64,000 nt of DNA from contig OX381705.1 in NCBI GenBank assembly GCA_947462335.1, positions 48,304,898 through 48,368,897 on the forward strand. The letters are read 5' to 3'. The translations under genes were made by a program, and so were the position numbers. The notes beneath the pieces are model-generated. The model had not been told where the DNA came from. It saw nothing but the letters and a program-made list of their open reading frames with translations, and did not search any database. Positions 36,400 to 47,821 of the stretch are shown here, in pieces. Source of the DNA: Harmothoe impar (lineage: Eukaryota > Annelida > Polychaeta > Phyllodocida > Polynoidae). The first letter of the stretch is position 1. Each line of letters starts with the position of its first letter.

Positions 36400-37890
36400 A
36401 CGGTCTCCTAATAATATACCAGCTTGATCTGGATGGACTATAGGTAGCCGAGCTAGGCTTAGTATTGTCCATGTTCGCGGCTCGTCGAGTCTGAAAAACA
36501 AGACAAACAGGATATTAGGTACACAATGCACGGCTCAGTATGGACTGAAAATGAGCCAGAACAGCGGAAAATGACGGTATAGTTAAAGTGCCCCAGGCCG
36601 CTCACTGTCAAGGGTCCTCTTTATAAAGCTATGTGGAAATAGAAGTGAGTGGCTTTTAGGAGTAATGAAGTGGGTTGTATGTGTATAAATCGTGCCATAA
36701 TCACATTTTCTGCACTTTAATTTTGTGTACGATTGAAAGTCAGTATTAAAACAATTTCTTGAAATGTCGAATTCACATAAATTTAGAAAACTATCATATT
36801 GGCATATTGGGTTAACTACCAACCAACTGGTTTGACATTTGATTTACATGTAGCTTTGCAAGTCTGCAATACTGCTATAGGCATGTAGGTCTAGGAAATT
36901 GCCATGAAAGTGGATATGAATATAAATATACTTATACCCAACTAATATACCGTCCACCAGAGGAGATCATGCAGAGCATGTGGAACAGGGGACACCATTT
37001 AACCTTGCTATAGTTACTGGCCTTGACATAGGCAATAAACCATCTGGCGGGGAAACCAGTGCCGAGTCCCGGAGTGCATCCCTGTGGGACACCCCGCGTA
37101 AAACTCATATAAAAAATGGAGAGCCATCTGCCTGACAGGAACATGCCTCCACGGTCTGTCCTCCTGTGTGTCTGCACCCCTGGAGGGGTTATGACGAGGA
37201 TAGAGTGGGCCATAGAACCCTGGTTGTCTTGCTGCAGATCTACGCTTTTCTACACGATACTAAATCTTTGAATATCTGACTGCCTTCTACTCTACGCAGA
37301 GCTTTGCCCATCACAATGTACCCCTGCCACAGCCTCAATGCTGATATACATGGCACATTCTCTAGCAGACAACAACCACAAAACACATCCAGACATGTCT
37401 GGAAGGATCTTGTCTCCTGAAAACTCTCCCTGTGTTACAGGCAAGGTCACTTGTGTTGTCTCCACTTGTGGCTATTGAACATGTTTTACATATGTTGCCT
37501 CCTGTCTTCTCTAGTGTGATCAAACTCTGTGGTGTATCTACTCAGCTCCAGATTATTCACGCCATGCAGTCTGGAGTAACCCCACTAATGAGCACGGCCC
37601 TCAAATCATATGATAAATTTGCTCACACCTACGCAACAATGGCAGAGATGGTAGTTCTAGTTTGGCTCCTCTAGACAAGACAGGACATCAGCGTACAGAT
37701 GGCTCATAATCCTGTTTTGTCTAGTCTGCTAAAATATGTGTGCATATTATATGCAGCCTTTGCCTCAACTGCCTTATATACCATGGTAACTACCCTGTCC
37801 CTCCCTGTCGCTCGCATGTGTATGCATCATTACATGTATCTTAATCAATGTAATATGTAGGTGCCAGGGTATCACTTATATCGGAGTGTA
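36400..37890. other. no gene seen
   Basis: Short antiparallel frames only (for example 36932-37213, -). Confidence 0.45.
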
Positions 37891-37892
37891 GT

Positions 37893-38129
37893 ATGCAGCG
37901 GTGTATATTATATGACATAGTGTCAGCTATGTCCAAGTGTCAGGTGCACTACAGGTGTTCCTCCAGGTGGTCTTACCCATCTCCAGGAGGTGACCGTTCA
38001 GAAGCGGGGCAGGGGTACCAGGTGTGGATCGAGGTAGGTGGAGAGGAGTTGATGCCCTTGCTCCTGACAACCCCCTGTCCGCCTCCAGGGTCTAGCCACC
38101 CTGGAGGTACACCTCATGTGTGGGGTTAA
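37893..38129 (+). CDS. possible exon, proline/glycine-rich with YQVWIEV strand
   Basis: A 78-codon open frame whose second half reads like an extracellular domain fragment (GYQVWIEVGGEELMPLLL then a Pro/Gly-rich tail). A good donor (ATCGAG then GTAGGT, 38027-38032) lies in frame and an acceptor-like pyrimidine run ends at CTCCAG near 37987 and again at 38094. Three CTCCAGG/CTGGAGG words fall inside. No family is recognised. Confidence 0.2.
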   Translation: MQRCILYDIVSAMSKCQVHYRCSSRWSYPSPGGDRSEAGQGYQVWIEVGGEELMPLLLTTPCPPPGSSHPGGTPHVWG

Positions 38130-38134
38130 TGGGT

Positions 38135-41100
38135 TTTAAATGTGACTCCTACTGCTCAGGTCTAGGACAGGTAGGGGGTAGTGGTGGTCACGTTGGAGGT
38201 CATAGGGTTGGGATGTGTGTGAAGGTTGGAGGTATGGCGGTTCGTGTGGCATGATTTGACACATCCTGAACGAACGCGGGTGACTCCAATCATAGAGAGT
38301 AGACATGAAATGATAAATACTTATACATGTATGTATACAGTACATAGTAAATGCAGATACCTTGAATTTGCTTGAATTTTCAATTTTGTAATGCACATGC
38401 CATGAGACGCATACATATTAGCAAGGAGTTGCTTGGGTGAGCATATATTCATGTAGACAGTACACGCAGGGAGTATCGCCAAAATGATAAGCACTTTCCA
38501 TGAATGACTACAGGATCCCAAGATATCATGTAGACGTGTATAGATTTCATAGTATGGTGAGTCCTCGGCTTCAAGCTTCATTCACTGTGTGAGCAGTTCC
38601 CGAGCAAATCCCTCATGTGTGTATACACATCAGTGAGGTGGGCATATCAGTGGTCGCCGTGGGCATAGTATGAGGTGCTCTCCCCTTACCTTCCCATGCA
38701 GTAGTCTCACCATGCAGGACACCTGTCCACCTTTTTGCCCCCCCCCCCTCCCCGTTACCCATCCTCCACGTCTACATATGACGTCTACTGTGTAGTTATT
38801 TGTGTAGATATTGCCCCGAGTATACTCGGCTCCTTAAATGCAGTGGCTTGGATTGAATTACGTTCAATAAGGTATCCCTGCCAATCCCCTTATTGTATCT
38901 TAACAGGAAATGTCATAGGTAGAGACATAGCCTGCAGGGGTGTGAGAAACCTAAGAGGATATAATTATAGGCTAGCTAGATTTCTTTTGCCTGGACTATG
39001 GGGCACTATTGGGTGGAGAAAAAGATAGTACTTGTGCCGGTGTCTGCTTTGCATCTCACAGTGGCTCTAATAATTATTGAAAAAATGTATTGAATACAGT
39101 AGTTGGAGTTGTAACACATGTATAGAACAAAGGGAATTAGAAGAAAATGGCATAATGTACGAGCACATACTGAACAGTTATGTCAGTGAGAATTGTAAGA
39201 GAGTAACATAGGCATACGTGTACATACATTATCCTGTATGCATTGCATTGGGGGCCACATACAACGGGGTTAAAAGATAAGTGTATCTCATATCATACAC
39301 ACCAGGCATAACCTCAATAGGTATGGTGGATGCATTCAGTGTCAGTGGTTATTACTGTGCAGTTTGTCAAAGGACATTGAAGACGATTTAGTTGGCATCA
39401 TGGTATTTATCTCCTACCCATTTGTCAAGCAATCAGCTTTATAATGGCTGTGATAATATCCAGGTGTGCACTAAAACTGTCTTAAATCACCTCTACCTGT
39501 CGGCAGGATACCTGGCAGAGACAGGTATAGTGGGCACCCTGTTACCTGCCCAGATACTCTAGCCAGAAATAGGAATGTTACACAGCCATACTATGTGACA
39601 GTTGTAATGGCATATAGGTGAATTGACATAATCTAACATCTTAGTATAATGCCATTTATGCTTACACCAATTAACACGGTCTCGTGAAGCAAGTGTATAC
39701 AAAACATGATGAGATGAAATAGCAAAACATGATACACACCTGTATACCAGGTAAGACAAGTGTAGACATGATAGAGGGTGTTAACTAGTAAAATATAAAT
39801 CATGGGGCAATTAATAAATCATTTACAGGCAAATGCAGTTGTGAAAACAATCAGAACATTACTTGTACAAGAGTAGTAACCGATAACATATAGGCACAGC
39901 TCAATATTGTGCTTATAATTATAGACTGTAAGACATGTTCTGTAAAAAAATCAACAAGTGTATGGTATGTGATGTTGTAGTAGGGATACCTTGACACTGG
40001 TTGACACCTGACTTTACCTGCTTACCTTCACTTGGTAGTCAGGTGTGGGTCTCAGTGTGACTGTCACTGGGAAGCGTTGTGAGTTGTTGTTGAGAATTGT
40101 GAGGAAGGGGTGACTCTAAGGTCACGACTTGGCTAAAAGTGTGAGTGTTATGGAGCTCATAAATTAGTTCCCATCTTTGCCTCCACCCCTTGAGAGATTC
40201 TAGCACTCAAATGCTACATGATGTATAATACCCTGGGCATACACCCAACGGAAGGATCTAAACTTCCTGAGTTGTCAGTGTGCAATCAGGGTGATAATAT
40301 ACCTCTTATCAAGATTGATAGAGATCGTAAAAAAGTGTGGCTCATGTCCAAAAGTCATTAGTGGATTCTTGGCAGGTATATTGTGAAGAAAGAAATACAG
40401 AAAAAAGACGAAACATCTGACCCATTTTCCTCTAGAGACTTTATGAATTACATGTTGCCATGCAGAGTCGTACTTGACACGTTAATAGGTAAGTAAGAGA
40501 CACACAGCTTGACACTGATAGATGCAAGAGTGTATAGATACCACCAGAATGCCAGGGAGAACTGGGACAGAGACTGATATGTCACTAGAATGTCATTAGC
40601 ATCGGGACAGTATAGCAGAGCTAGGCGGTATGGGGTGTCTCTGGATAGACAGAGCCTGAAATCAACAATGATACCCGGAGAGTGTCAAGACAGATATGTC
40701 ATGCACGTCATGCTAAATTGACACATTGAGATGGAAAGGGAGATATAAACAGGAATTCCCCAAACAGAGACACGGGGGGTAGACTATTTGTGGCTATCAT
40801 GATATAGGAAAGTGATTTTAGACTTGGCCAATTTTCTAAGATAAAGAGAGAAAAAAATGTCTATAAGTGTAGTCTGATCTGATACTTCTTTGAGAACATT
40901 GGAACTTGGCCTCCTGTTTGAGTTATGTGCAAGTTTGAAGAAGTGTCACTAGAGGGCTGGGATAATGATGTCAGAAGAAGTGACCATCATGGGGGGATGG
41001 GGAGGGTGGGTGGGAGGATGGTGGTGGGGTGGAGCAAGTCAACTTGCTTCTGGTGGGAACGTCGGAGCAGTATGAAATACCAGCCGGATAGGCACTGCCC

Positions 41101-41200
41101 CCAGAGACACCTACTCCACAGTAGGTGACAGCACCAACTCATCACCCATAAATCACCGCGCCATGACCACAACTCTGCCACCAGGGGGAGACACCCACAC
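38135..41200. other. no gene seen
   Basis: C11 run at 38738-38748; otherwise A/T-leaning non-coding sequence with short open frames. Confidence 0.45.
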
Positions 41201-41203
41201 CCC

Positions 41204-41296
41204 TGACCTTCACCCCAGTTCAAGGTCATATTTTCAGTATCTCAAGGTCATCCCTCCTGCGTCTCAAGGTCACCTCTTCATTGCCTCTCTAGGTCA
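41204..41296. promoter_or_regulatory. 22-bp-periodic array of TCAAGGTCA half-sites
   Basis: TCAAGGTCA, the extended half-site bound by NR5A (FTZ-F1/SF-1) and ERR receptors, begins at 41220, 41242 and 41264, exactly 22 bases apart. A degenerate TCTAGGTCA follows at 41288, and an inverted TGACCTTCA precedes at 41204. The spacers are only weakly alike, so the half-sites are better preserved than what lies between them. Confidence 0.6.
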
Positions 41297-41299
41297 TGT

Positions 41300-41660
41300 C
41301 TATGATGTCGGGTGGTGTCAAAATCGGCTTAGTTTAGTTATCACTGAGGAAGTCTTGCTACAATGAGTAGCTACGTGTGTCAGAGAGTATTGTGACATAT
41401 TCATGCCAAGAACCATACCCCATTCCCTGGCCCCTGGCAGGATATATTATCTTTACATACATTTGGACTTCAGTGAAGTATGGTTCTGTCAGTGTACATT
41501 TTGTATCAATTTGTTTTATATAATACCGACATATTCATATGTTTACATGTGTATATGGTTGACCTAACTACAAGTTTATAGTTAGCATCAGTTATTAATA
41601 TGGGGCTGTTATGACCAACAGATGATGCGTCTGAGGCTGGTACACGTTTACCCTTACCCC
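41300..41660. other. no gene seen
   Basis: Nothing recognised. Confidence 0.45.
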
Positions 41661-41664
41661 TGTT

Positions 41665-41853
41665 ATGGGTGCCTGTACGCTGGAGGTGTGGGTTACTGGA
41701 GGAGGTTACCAGATCTGGGGGTGTGGGCGGGTCGTGGTGCAGTGTTTGTTTAGGGGTAGACACCCACTCCCTGTACCGGTCAGCACCCTGACTGACCGGT
41801 CAGTCTCTGTTTGTCATGGTCACCACGGGACATCTCCACACCGTGTCTGCTAA
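41665..41853 (+). CDS. possible exon or composition-driven open frame
   Basis: A 62-codon frame with a beta-strand-like pattern (TLEVWVTGGGYQIWG, then VVVQCLF). Two CTGGAGG words encode part of it. There is no clear acceptor or donor. Listed because CTGGAG-rich open segments recur at 38.0, 45.0, 51.5 and 52.1 kb on this strand. Confidence 0.15.
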   Translation: MGACTLEVWVTGGGYQIWGCGRVVVQCLFRGRHPLPVPVSTLTDRSVSVCHGHHGTSPHRVC

Positions 41854-41875
41854 CTGACCACCCGCTGACCACCCG
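41775..41875. promoter_or_regulatory. ACCGGT palindromes and tandem GLI-like sites
   Basis: GACTGACCGGTCAGTC at 41790-41805 is a perfect 16-bp palindrome, preceded by a second ACCGGTCAG at 41776. CTGACCACCCG is tandemly duplicated at 41854-41864 and 41865-41875; GACCACCCG is one base from the GLI/Ci consensus GACCACCCA. Confidence 0.35.
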
Positions 41876-41879
41876 TGTC

Positions 41880-43235
41880 ATCACCTACTCCTTGGTGTCA
41901 TGCACCATCTAGCCCTCCTGTATGGTATACAATCCCTACACTACATGAAGATGACGACCAGCCCTGGTCAGACCTATTGACTTAAGCTACGAATAATACT
42001 ACTCTGAGAATAAACTGTATGTGCAAGGCGATTGACATGTGAGCTAAATCATTTTAAAATCACGATGGGGGTTGTAATGCCTAGAACCCCCCCCCCCCCC
42101 CACCCATCCACACAAACACACACACATACACACACTGCTTGCCACGCCCCCGGACACACACACAAAGATAGAAGTCCAGCATTGCCTGACTCTTGGATCC
42201 TCTTCGGGGTAGTCTAGAATCCGACACACTGAGAGGGGACTGAAGGGAGTGTACATGTACTACTACCGATAGTATTAGCAGTATTGGACTCTCCTTCCAA
42301 AAAAAGGCCTGACTCCCCATTTGACTGGCAGAAATGCTGGAAATGCTGGGCTCTGGAGGCAGAGTGAAGCCTTGTGGTAGACAACAACAGCATTGGACAT
42401 GGCGCCTGTTTTTGCGACATTGCCTGGCTAACTCTTGTATTTTCCTCTGTGTACTTAAACGATTATCCTTACCTCAGATAAAAGGATGTCTATGCCTTTC
42501 GCTGAGAGATTATACACAAGATGCTTTCCATTTTTCTTTGTAAATATTGTCTGAATAGACCTCTATAACGGTGCCGTTTAGCAACAATAATTACAAGGAA
42601 ATGCCTCCCCTAGCTCCCCTCCCCCCGTACCCCCCTCCCCCACCTACTAGTACATGTATATAAAGGACAGTGCATCCTCCCTTCCCACATGCACAAGACA
42701 GCGTGCTCATTGTAATATACTGGAGACGGTGGTGTCTTAAACTATGGGTATACAGACAATAGAAGCTGATTAAGTGTCTGCTCATTAATTAACCCACCAT
42801 GTGGGGGTATACTAAACAAGGAGGTACAAGGAGGCCCGCATCTCCTGCTCCATGCACGCAGCCAATTACCATTAGGACGTGTTTTCACATCACAGCATAG
42901 GACATAGGGAATAATATACAGGAAGGAGTATGACTTTTATAGTTAAAACTTTATTTCAATTCATGATATTTCACTGAGGATATTGACGTTCATGATTTGT
43001 GCACTAGAAGTAGAACCGAGTTTGATTTAAATTGATTTGTGTGTGGATAATAATACGTTCAAATCCGGGTTCAAATACTGTAGTTGTAGAATTTGAGAAA
43101 TAGAATATAACATATAGGCAAGGTATCAACCTCCAGGATCTAACTCTCTCGGGTGAACTCTCTCTGTTGACTGTATTATAGTCTCGTGGTATCGAGGCAT
43201 GAGCACATACACAAACTGGGCAAATTGAGCGGCCA
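41880..43235. other. no gene seen; C15 run and CA repeats
   Basis: C15 at 42087-42101 followed by CA-rich microsatellite to about 42165; C-rich patch at 42605-42645. No exon. Confidence 0.6.
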
Positions 43236-43239
43236 GTTT

Positions 43240-43650
43240 ATGTTGGCACTATGCCGGCCGCCCAAACCACACAGACAAACTCCTACCACGCGACCTAGGG
43301 GGAGCCACTGCACGGGTGGCGCGGCGCAGGGAGTCAGTGTGAGGCCCCTACCCATTCAGTACTAGGGGGAGACTATGGGCGGAGAGCGAGGCCCGTCAGA
43401 ACGCCGCGGTGCGTGGAGAGTGGAGGAGTAGCGGCGACGCGCGGCACGACAAACAGTAGTGGGAGGTAGTGAGCGCTGCATGGTCGCGGCTGCCGCTCTT
43501 GTTGTCAGTTGTTGTAGGCCGAGCACGCGGGGCACGTACACGCCCTCCTCCCGGCCTCTCATCGCCTCCAGCCCGGGAAGCAGCATCAAGCCTCGCGGCC
43601 TCCTGCACACACTTAACACATAGGAAAACACATACGGCTAGATCTACCTT
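43240..43650 (+). promoter_or_regulatory. CpG island, likely promoter and first exon region
   Basis: About 400 bases markedly richer in CpG than the surroundings (dense at 43310-43600), with GC-box-like GGGCGG at 43379-43384 and no TATA box. An ATG at 43480 opens 47 codons beginning MVAAAALVVSCC, ending at TAG 43621-43623; it may be an upstream frame in a leader or a short signal-bearing exon. A GTGAGT donor lies at about 43886. The signal-peptide exon at 46655 lies 3 kb downstream on the same strand, so this island is the natural promoter for it, by inference. Confidence 0.5.
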
Positions 43651-43659
43651 GGGATATAC

Positions 43660-45030
43660 TACATTTTATGAATTGACTTCACGTATATCTCGGCACTGAT
43701 ACAAGTTCTTGGAGCTATACACTATTCTTGGTTGTGGATTTTGTCAGATTTCTTGGAATAGAAGCAAACCGCGACCAACCACTGCCTGCTGTAAACAAAC
43801 CCCTCACGCTTCACTCCCTGGATGACCTGGTGCTCTGTTTAGAGTCCGTACACTGCTGCGCTGGAGGCTAGAGCTTTAAGAGACAGTGAGTGGGATTGGG
43901 AGGCAGTGCATGGAGCAGGTATTACATGCATTAAGTACACACCCAGGAGGACACTCGTCACAGCCTTAACCGCCACGCATATGACAAGGCTCTACTTGAG
44001 AGCTCACAAGGAGGATATTATATAGTACTGGAGTAAACTTAAAGCCTGTCTTCAGGTGACATTGACAGACCCCCCCCCCACCTCTTCAGCACATCTCTCC
44101 ATATACACACAATACAGACGCACAGTGTGCATCTGACCGTTAAGGGGTGTCACCATCCACCCTGAATACCTGCCCATGCTTCACTACCTATTCAGGTGTC
44201 ATCCGCAGGAAGTGGCACAGCACGTGCATGCATGTCACCTCTGCGGCTTACTAATGCTACACAAATCCCCATAGGGGGAGGAGTAGAGGGAGACACACTC
44301 ACCCCAGTGTTACCTGTGTATTGTAATAATAATCCAGAAATCGGGCCAGCCTCTCAGTTGAGGCCTGAGCATTGATACCTAAGGATTGTACTTCTATGTG
44401 TGGAGGAATCACAGCCATCATTAAGTATTGGCAGAGTACACTGCATCACTCCTTGGGGCTGCATTTATTCTCCAGTACCTGTGCTGTACTTACCACACCT
44501 TTTTATTGACAATCCAACCACCCTGGAGAGCCATTATAGCACCTACAGCATCGATGAGCCACAGTAAGCTGACAAAATCACCCCCAATCCACACTTAATG
44601 CCCCATATAGTAGTATACAGTGGCAGATGGAGTGTGTGTCATGGGAACAGGCATGCCGTGTTGAAGGTGTAGGGGACCGCCGAGGTAGCAGCGGCCCACC
44701 GGCCTATTGTAACGGTAGCCCCGGCCGATGACATTGGCCATCGCGTTCTAAGAAGCCTTCCATGCTGCTACTAGCTGGAGGTGAGAGGGAGTCTGTATCT
44801 CCTCCAGTGCGAAGCGCCAGGCGCCTTAAGCGTAGGAGCCAGGGGGCTCATTGGGAACCTATAGGCGTGTTGACTAGCATCGGGAGGCAGGGAGAGGTAC
44901 AGGAAAGGTGACATAGTCTATTCCCTCATCTCCCTCCTCCAGATACCAGCAGGTGCTACCATAGCACGTACGCACCCTATCCCATTGATACTAACACCTC
45001 CTATAGCTTACACCACACCCCCATTCCTCC
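43660..45030. other. probable intron or leader, no exon defined
   Basis: C10 run at 44070-44079, several CTGGAG words, otherwise nothing recognised. Confidence 0.4.
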
Positions 45031-45032
45031 AG

Positions 45033-45259
45033 GGTTTCCAGGCCCAGCCCACCTACCTACCTAGAGCCTCAGTGACAGGCCCACTCCTCCACGCCTGCTA
45101 TAAACACCCTGACAGTAACGGGGTGAGGACGGCTTCACAGATAACAACCCCTGGAGGATCCCCACCTGGATCATCTCCCCCTCCTCCTCCTACTCCTCCT
45201 ACTCACTGGAGCAGCTCAGGCGGACTGGAGGAGCATCTCACTCCTGCTGCTGCTGGAAG
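45033..45259 (+). CDS. possible exon, proline-rich (unidentified)
   Basis: A pyrimidine-rich acceptor (CCCCCATTCCTCCAG, ending 45032) is followed by 227 open bases and a good donor (GGAAG then GTAACA, from 45260). The exon would enter in phase 0 and leave in phase 2. The peptide contains a Pro run (SSPPPPPTPPTHWSSSGG) and no domain that I know. It lies upstream of the signal-peptide ATG at 46655, so it cannot be in the same reading frame downstream of that start. It would need an alternative transcript or be untranslated. Confidence 0.25.
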
Positions 45260-45264
45260 GTAAC

Positions 45265-46640
45265 ACTGGAGTGGCAGACCCTGGAGTAAAGCCACCCGGT
45301 GTGCAGTGCAAGGAGTCTGCCGCCACTCATGTAGGTGCCAGACACAGGAGGAAACGGGACTAACTCCGGTGGGTTCTAGGATCATTACCACCCAGGAGGA
45401 AATGTAACTAACATAGCGCGAGGGTATAGGAAACGAAGATATCAATATCATTGTAACTTTGTTTATCTTATATACAAGTGAAGCTAACTTTCTATATATA
45501 TACCAAGACTGGAATTTACCACTTGTTACTGGAGGAAACGCGGCAATATCGATTTTGCTATTACTAAAAGGGGATATTCCAGCTGAAGGGAGGTACAGCT
45601 GAACATTAGAAGTTCATTTACTTTACAAAGCTAGGTGGTCTTATACATGCTCTACACTGGAGGAACCCACTTCATACCCCAGCACGTAGGGACCTGACCC
45701 TCTGGAGTTTACACAGATCAAAGGAGCCGCCAGGTCGCCTACCCCTTTGAGGAGTGCCTCCACTCTTGTTAAGTCACTTTGGTCTGGGCGATGTTTCCGT
45801 AAGCTGAGGCTTTCCAGAAGTGGTCCCTTTTTGGTGTACACACAAACAAACATCCCCAGACCCCACTCCACACATTACACACCCTACACTTCATTCTGTT
45901 GCAAGTAGTCAGACCAACATTTGCATGAAGTATGGATGAGTAAACTAACCCAGGGTGTAATTTCAGACTCAGGAAACTGGTGCCAAAGCATACTTTTAGT
46001 ACAGGAGCATTCTTGTGGGTTGTGGCGGTTGTAGATCAGCGCAGCCGACAATTTACTGAAAACAGACGACATTTACTGGCGGAAAAGCCTGTCTGTGTCA
46101 TTACTTAAAACCCATCCTCACTGTTGGGGGTGGCGACAAGGGCTTGTTAGTACTAAGGGGTGTTTAGTGGGGTAGCACCTGGGTCTTCTGCTACCAACCT
46201 GGTGAGGGTAGCCAGGGTGGTAAAGCACCTCTCCCCTCACCACCTTCTCACTCAGGTAGCAACTTCCATCATCCCCCCTTTTGTGTGTCAGGATAGCGGA
46301 CACAGCGGGGGAGGCAGTGTTAAAAGGGGCCCGGCCGAGACCGACAAGAATTGGATAATTACACGGGTGTCAGCGGCCCCTGCTCCCGTGACCGTTCCCA
46401 CACGGCTGACCGCTAGAGTTAACCCCATGTATACAAAGTCAGCAGACGACAAATGTGGGAGTTTTACTAAACTGTAAGGCGAGTTTCCCGCCTTTTTATA
46501 TTTGAGTTTCTTTATTTTAACCACTTCAACACTGGAGGTATTACCAATGCTGGAGGGAGGCACCCGGAGGATGGCTGTGGGGCGTGTGTCTGGAGGTGGT
46601 GACCCCTGGAGGCACCATCACCACCATCAGGGCACCACCA
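45265..46640. other. no exon defined; CTGGAGG-rich
   Basis: CTGGAGG-type words at about 45266, 45531, 45656, 46531, 46550, 46590 and 46608. A His-rich reading (CACCATCACC repeats, 46610-46645) directly precedes the signal-peptide ATG and is probably leader sequence. Confidence 0.4.
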
Positions 46641-46654
46641 CCCGCACCACTATT

Positions 46655-46754
46655 ATGCCAAAAGTCGTCTGCTTTCTGCTGGTGCTCTTGTCAACTCTGA
46701 GTCTGGTGTCTTGCAGGTTGACGACCCACGTCACGGCGCCCACGTCTCCTGGAG
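46655..46754 (+). CDS. first coding exon with signal peptide (secreted or membrane protein)
   Basis: ATG at 46655 opens 33 codons plus one base, ending at a consensus donor (GAG then GTGAGT at 46755-46760) in phase 1. Residues 1-20 are a textbook signal peptide: Lys at 3, a hydrophobic core (VVCFLLVLLSTLSLVSC) and a Cys just before the probable cleavage, followed by a Thr/Pro-rich start of the mature chain (RLTTHVTAPTSPG). Phase-1 signal-peptide exons are common in animal extracellular proteins. The upstream frame is also open back to 46502 but reads low-complexity His repeats, so I chose the ATG at 46655. The candidate next exon is 51404-51610. Protein family unknown. Confidence 0.5.
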
Positions 46755-46759
46755 GTGAG

Positions 46760-47188
46760 TACCACATTCCTTTAATCAATTATTTCACCCTATATACAAA
46801 TGTATACGACTGTAATGTGTGGATCCATGTAGGCAGCCATTTTTTGTCCCCCATAGAGATGGCTGATTCCTGCAGACCAACGCCTGACTCACGAGAGCGG
46901 TATGAGTGATGTTGGAGTCAGTGTGGACCATGCATGTATTTATAAGATGTTAGCTACAGTTTACGGCGCAGCAGTCAACATAATTTTATCTGAATGATAT
47001 CATCATATACGTGTCCCCATTCTGTCTGTCTGTACCTGTCAGGTGTTAATTATCATAAGTTATACATGTCTAAACACTAGGTATATCAAGGCTAATAACC
47101 ACCATGAGGAAAGGTAGCCATACCAATTTGTTAATTATAGGTATTACCCACGTAAAGCATACATAAAAATAACCACGCTAGTTATAAT
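46760..47188 (+). other. probable intron
   Basis: A/T-rich, no features; follows the donor at 46755. Confidence 0.4.
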
Positions 47189-47192
47189 ATGT

Positions 47193-47817
47193 GTGGCCAG
47201 GTGAGGGAAAATGTATCTCCAGGGGGGAAATGGCTTTTTATAGTTTATGTCACAGGCTTTAAAATGAGATATCTTGAGCTGAAATATCCCAAGTAGTTTT
47301 TCTGTAACTGCTTGTCAAACCGGGGTTGGTGTGTACAACTGAAAATGGCAAATAAGCTCTAAATCCACTCTATCCTATTATGGATACTAATAATGTAAAA
47401 ATTACAGTTTTGTTGAAAAATAACCAAAGACATCTGAAGTTTTTATCATAAAATTGGTTCTAGAGGGAATTTCTTAGGTCTGTTTTCGATTCCGAGTTCC
47501 TTGTGAAATTTTCAAAAACATTTGTGCCAAAAAAATCCCATTTGGAATAATGGAGTGTTTCCATGGCAGCCGGAAATTGTCATATATGCCAATTTTCCAT
47601 GTTTCCATGGCAACAAATGTTCCTTTTGCATCCCAAAAATGGAATGTTTTCAGTGGAGATGGAATAATTTTAAACATATCACTGGATTCCCCATGAAAAA
47701 TTGGTCTCAAGCATTTTTTAGTATATTTTTCAGTGTTTCACCCATATACTGCCCCCTGGTGGCCAAAACCGGTACTAAAAATCCCCCCCGGAGGCACGTT
47801 TTCCCTCACCTGGCCAC
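47193..47817. mobile_element. miniature inverted-repeat element carrying two RFX X-boxes
   Basis: Ends are inverted repeats of about 36 bases: GTGGCCAGGTGAGGGAAAA at 47193-47211 matches the far end exactly over 19 bases, then GTNNCTCC and a G-run with few mismatches. ATGT at 47189-47192 and 47818-47821 is a 4-bp target duplication. The interior has GTTTCCATGGCAGC (47567-47580) and GTTTCCATGGCAAC (47601-47614), both RFX X-boxes. No transposase; the 101-codon frame 47522-47827 runs through the terminal repeat and is not a gene. Superfamily not assigned. Confidence 0.8.
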
Positions 47818-47821
47818 ATGT

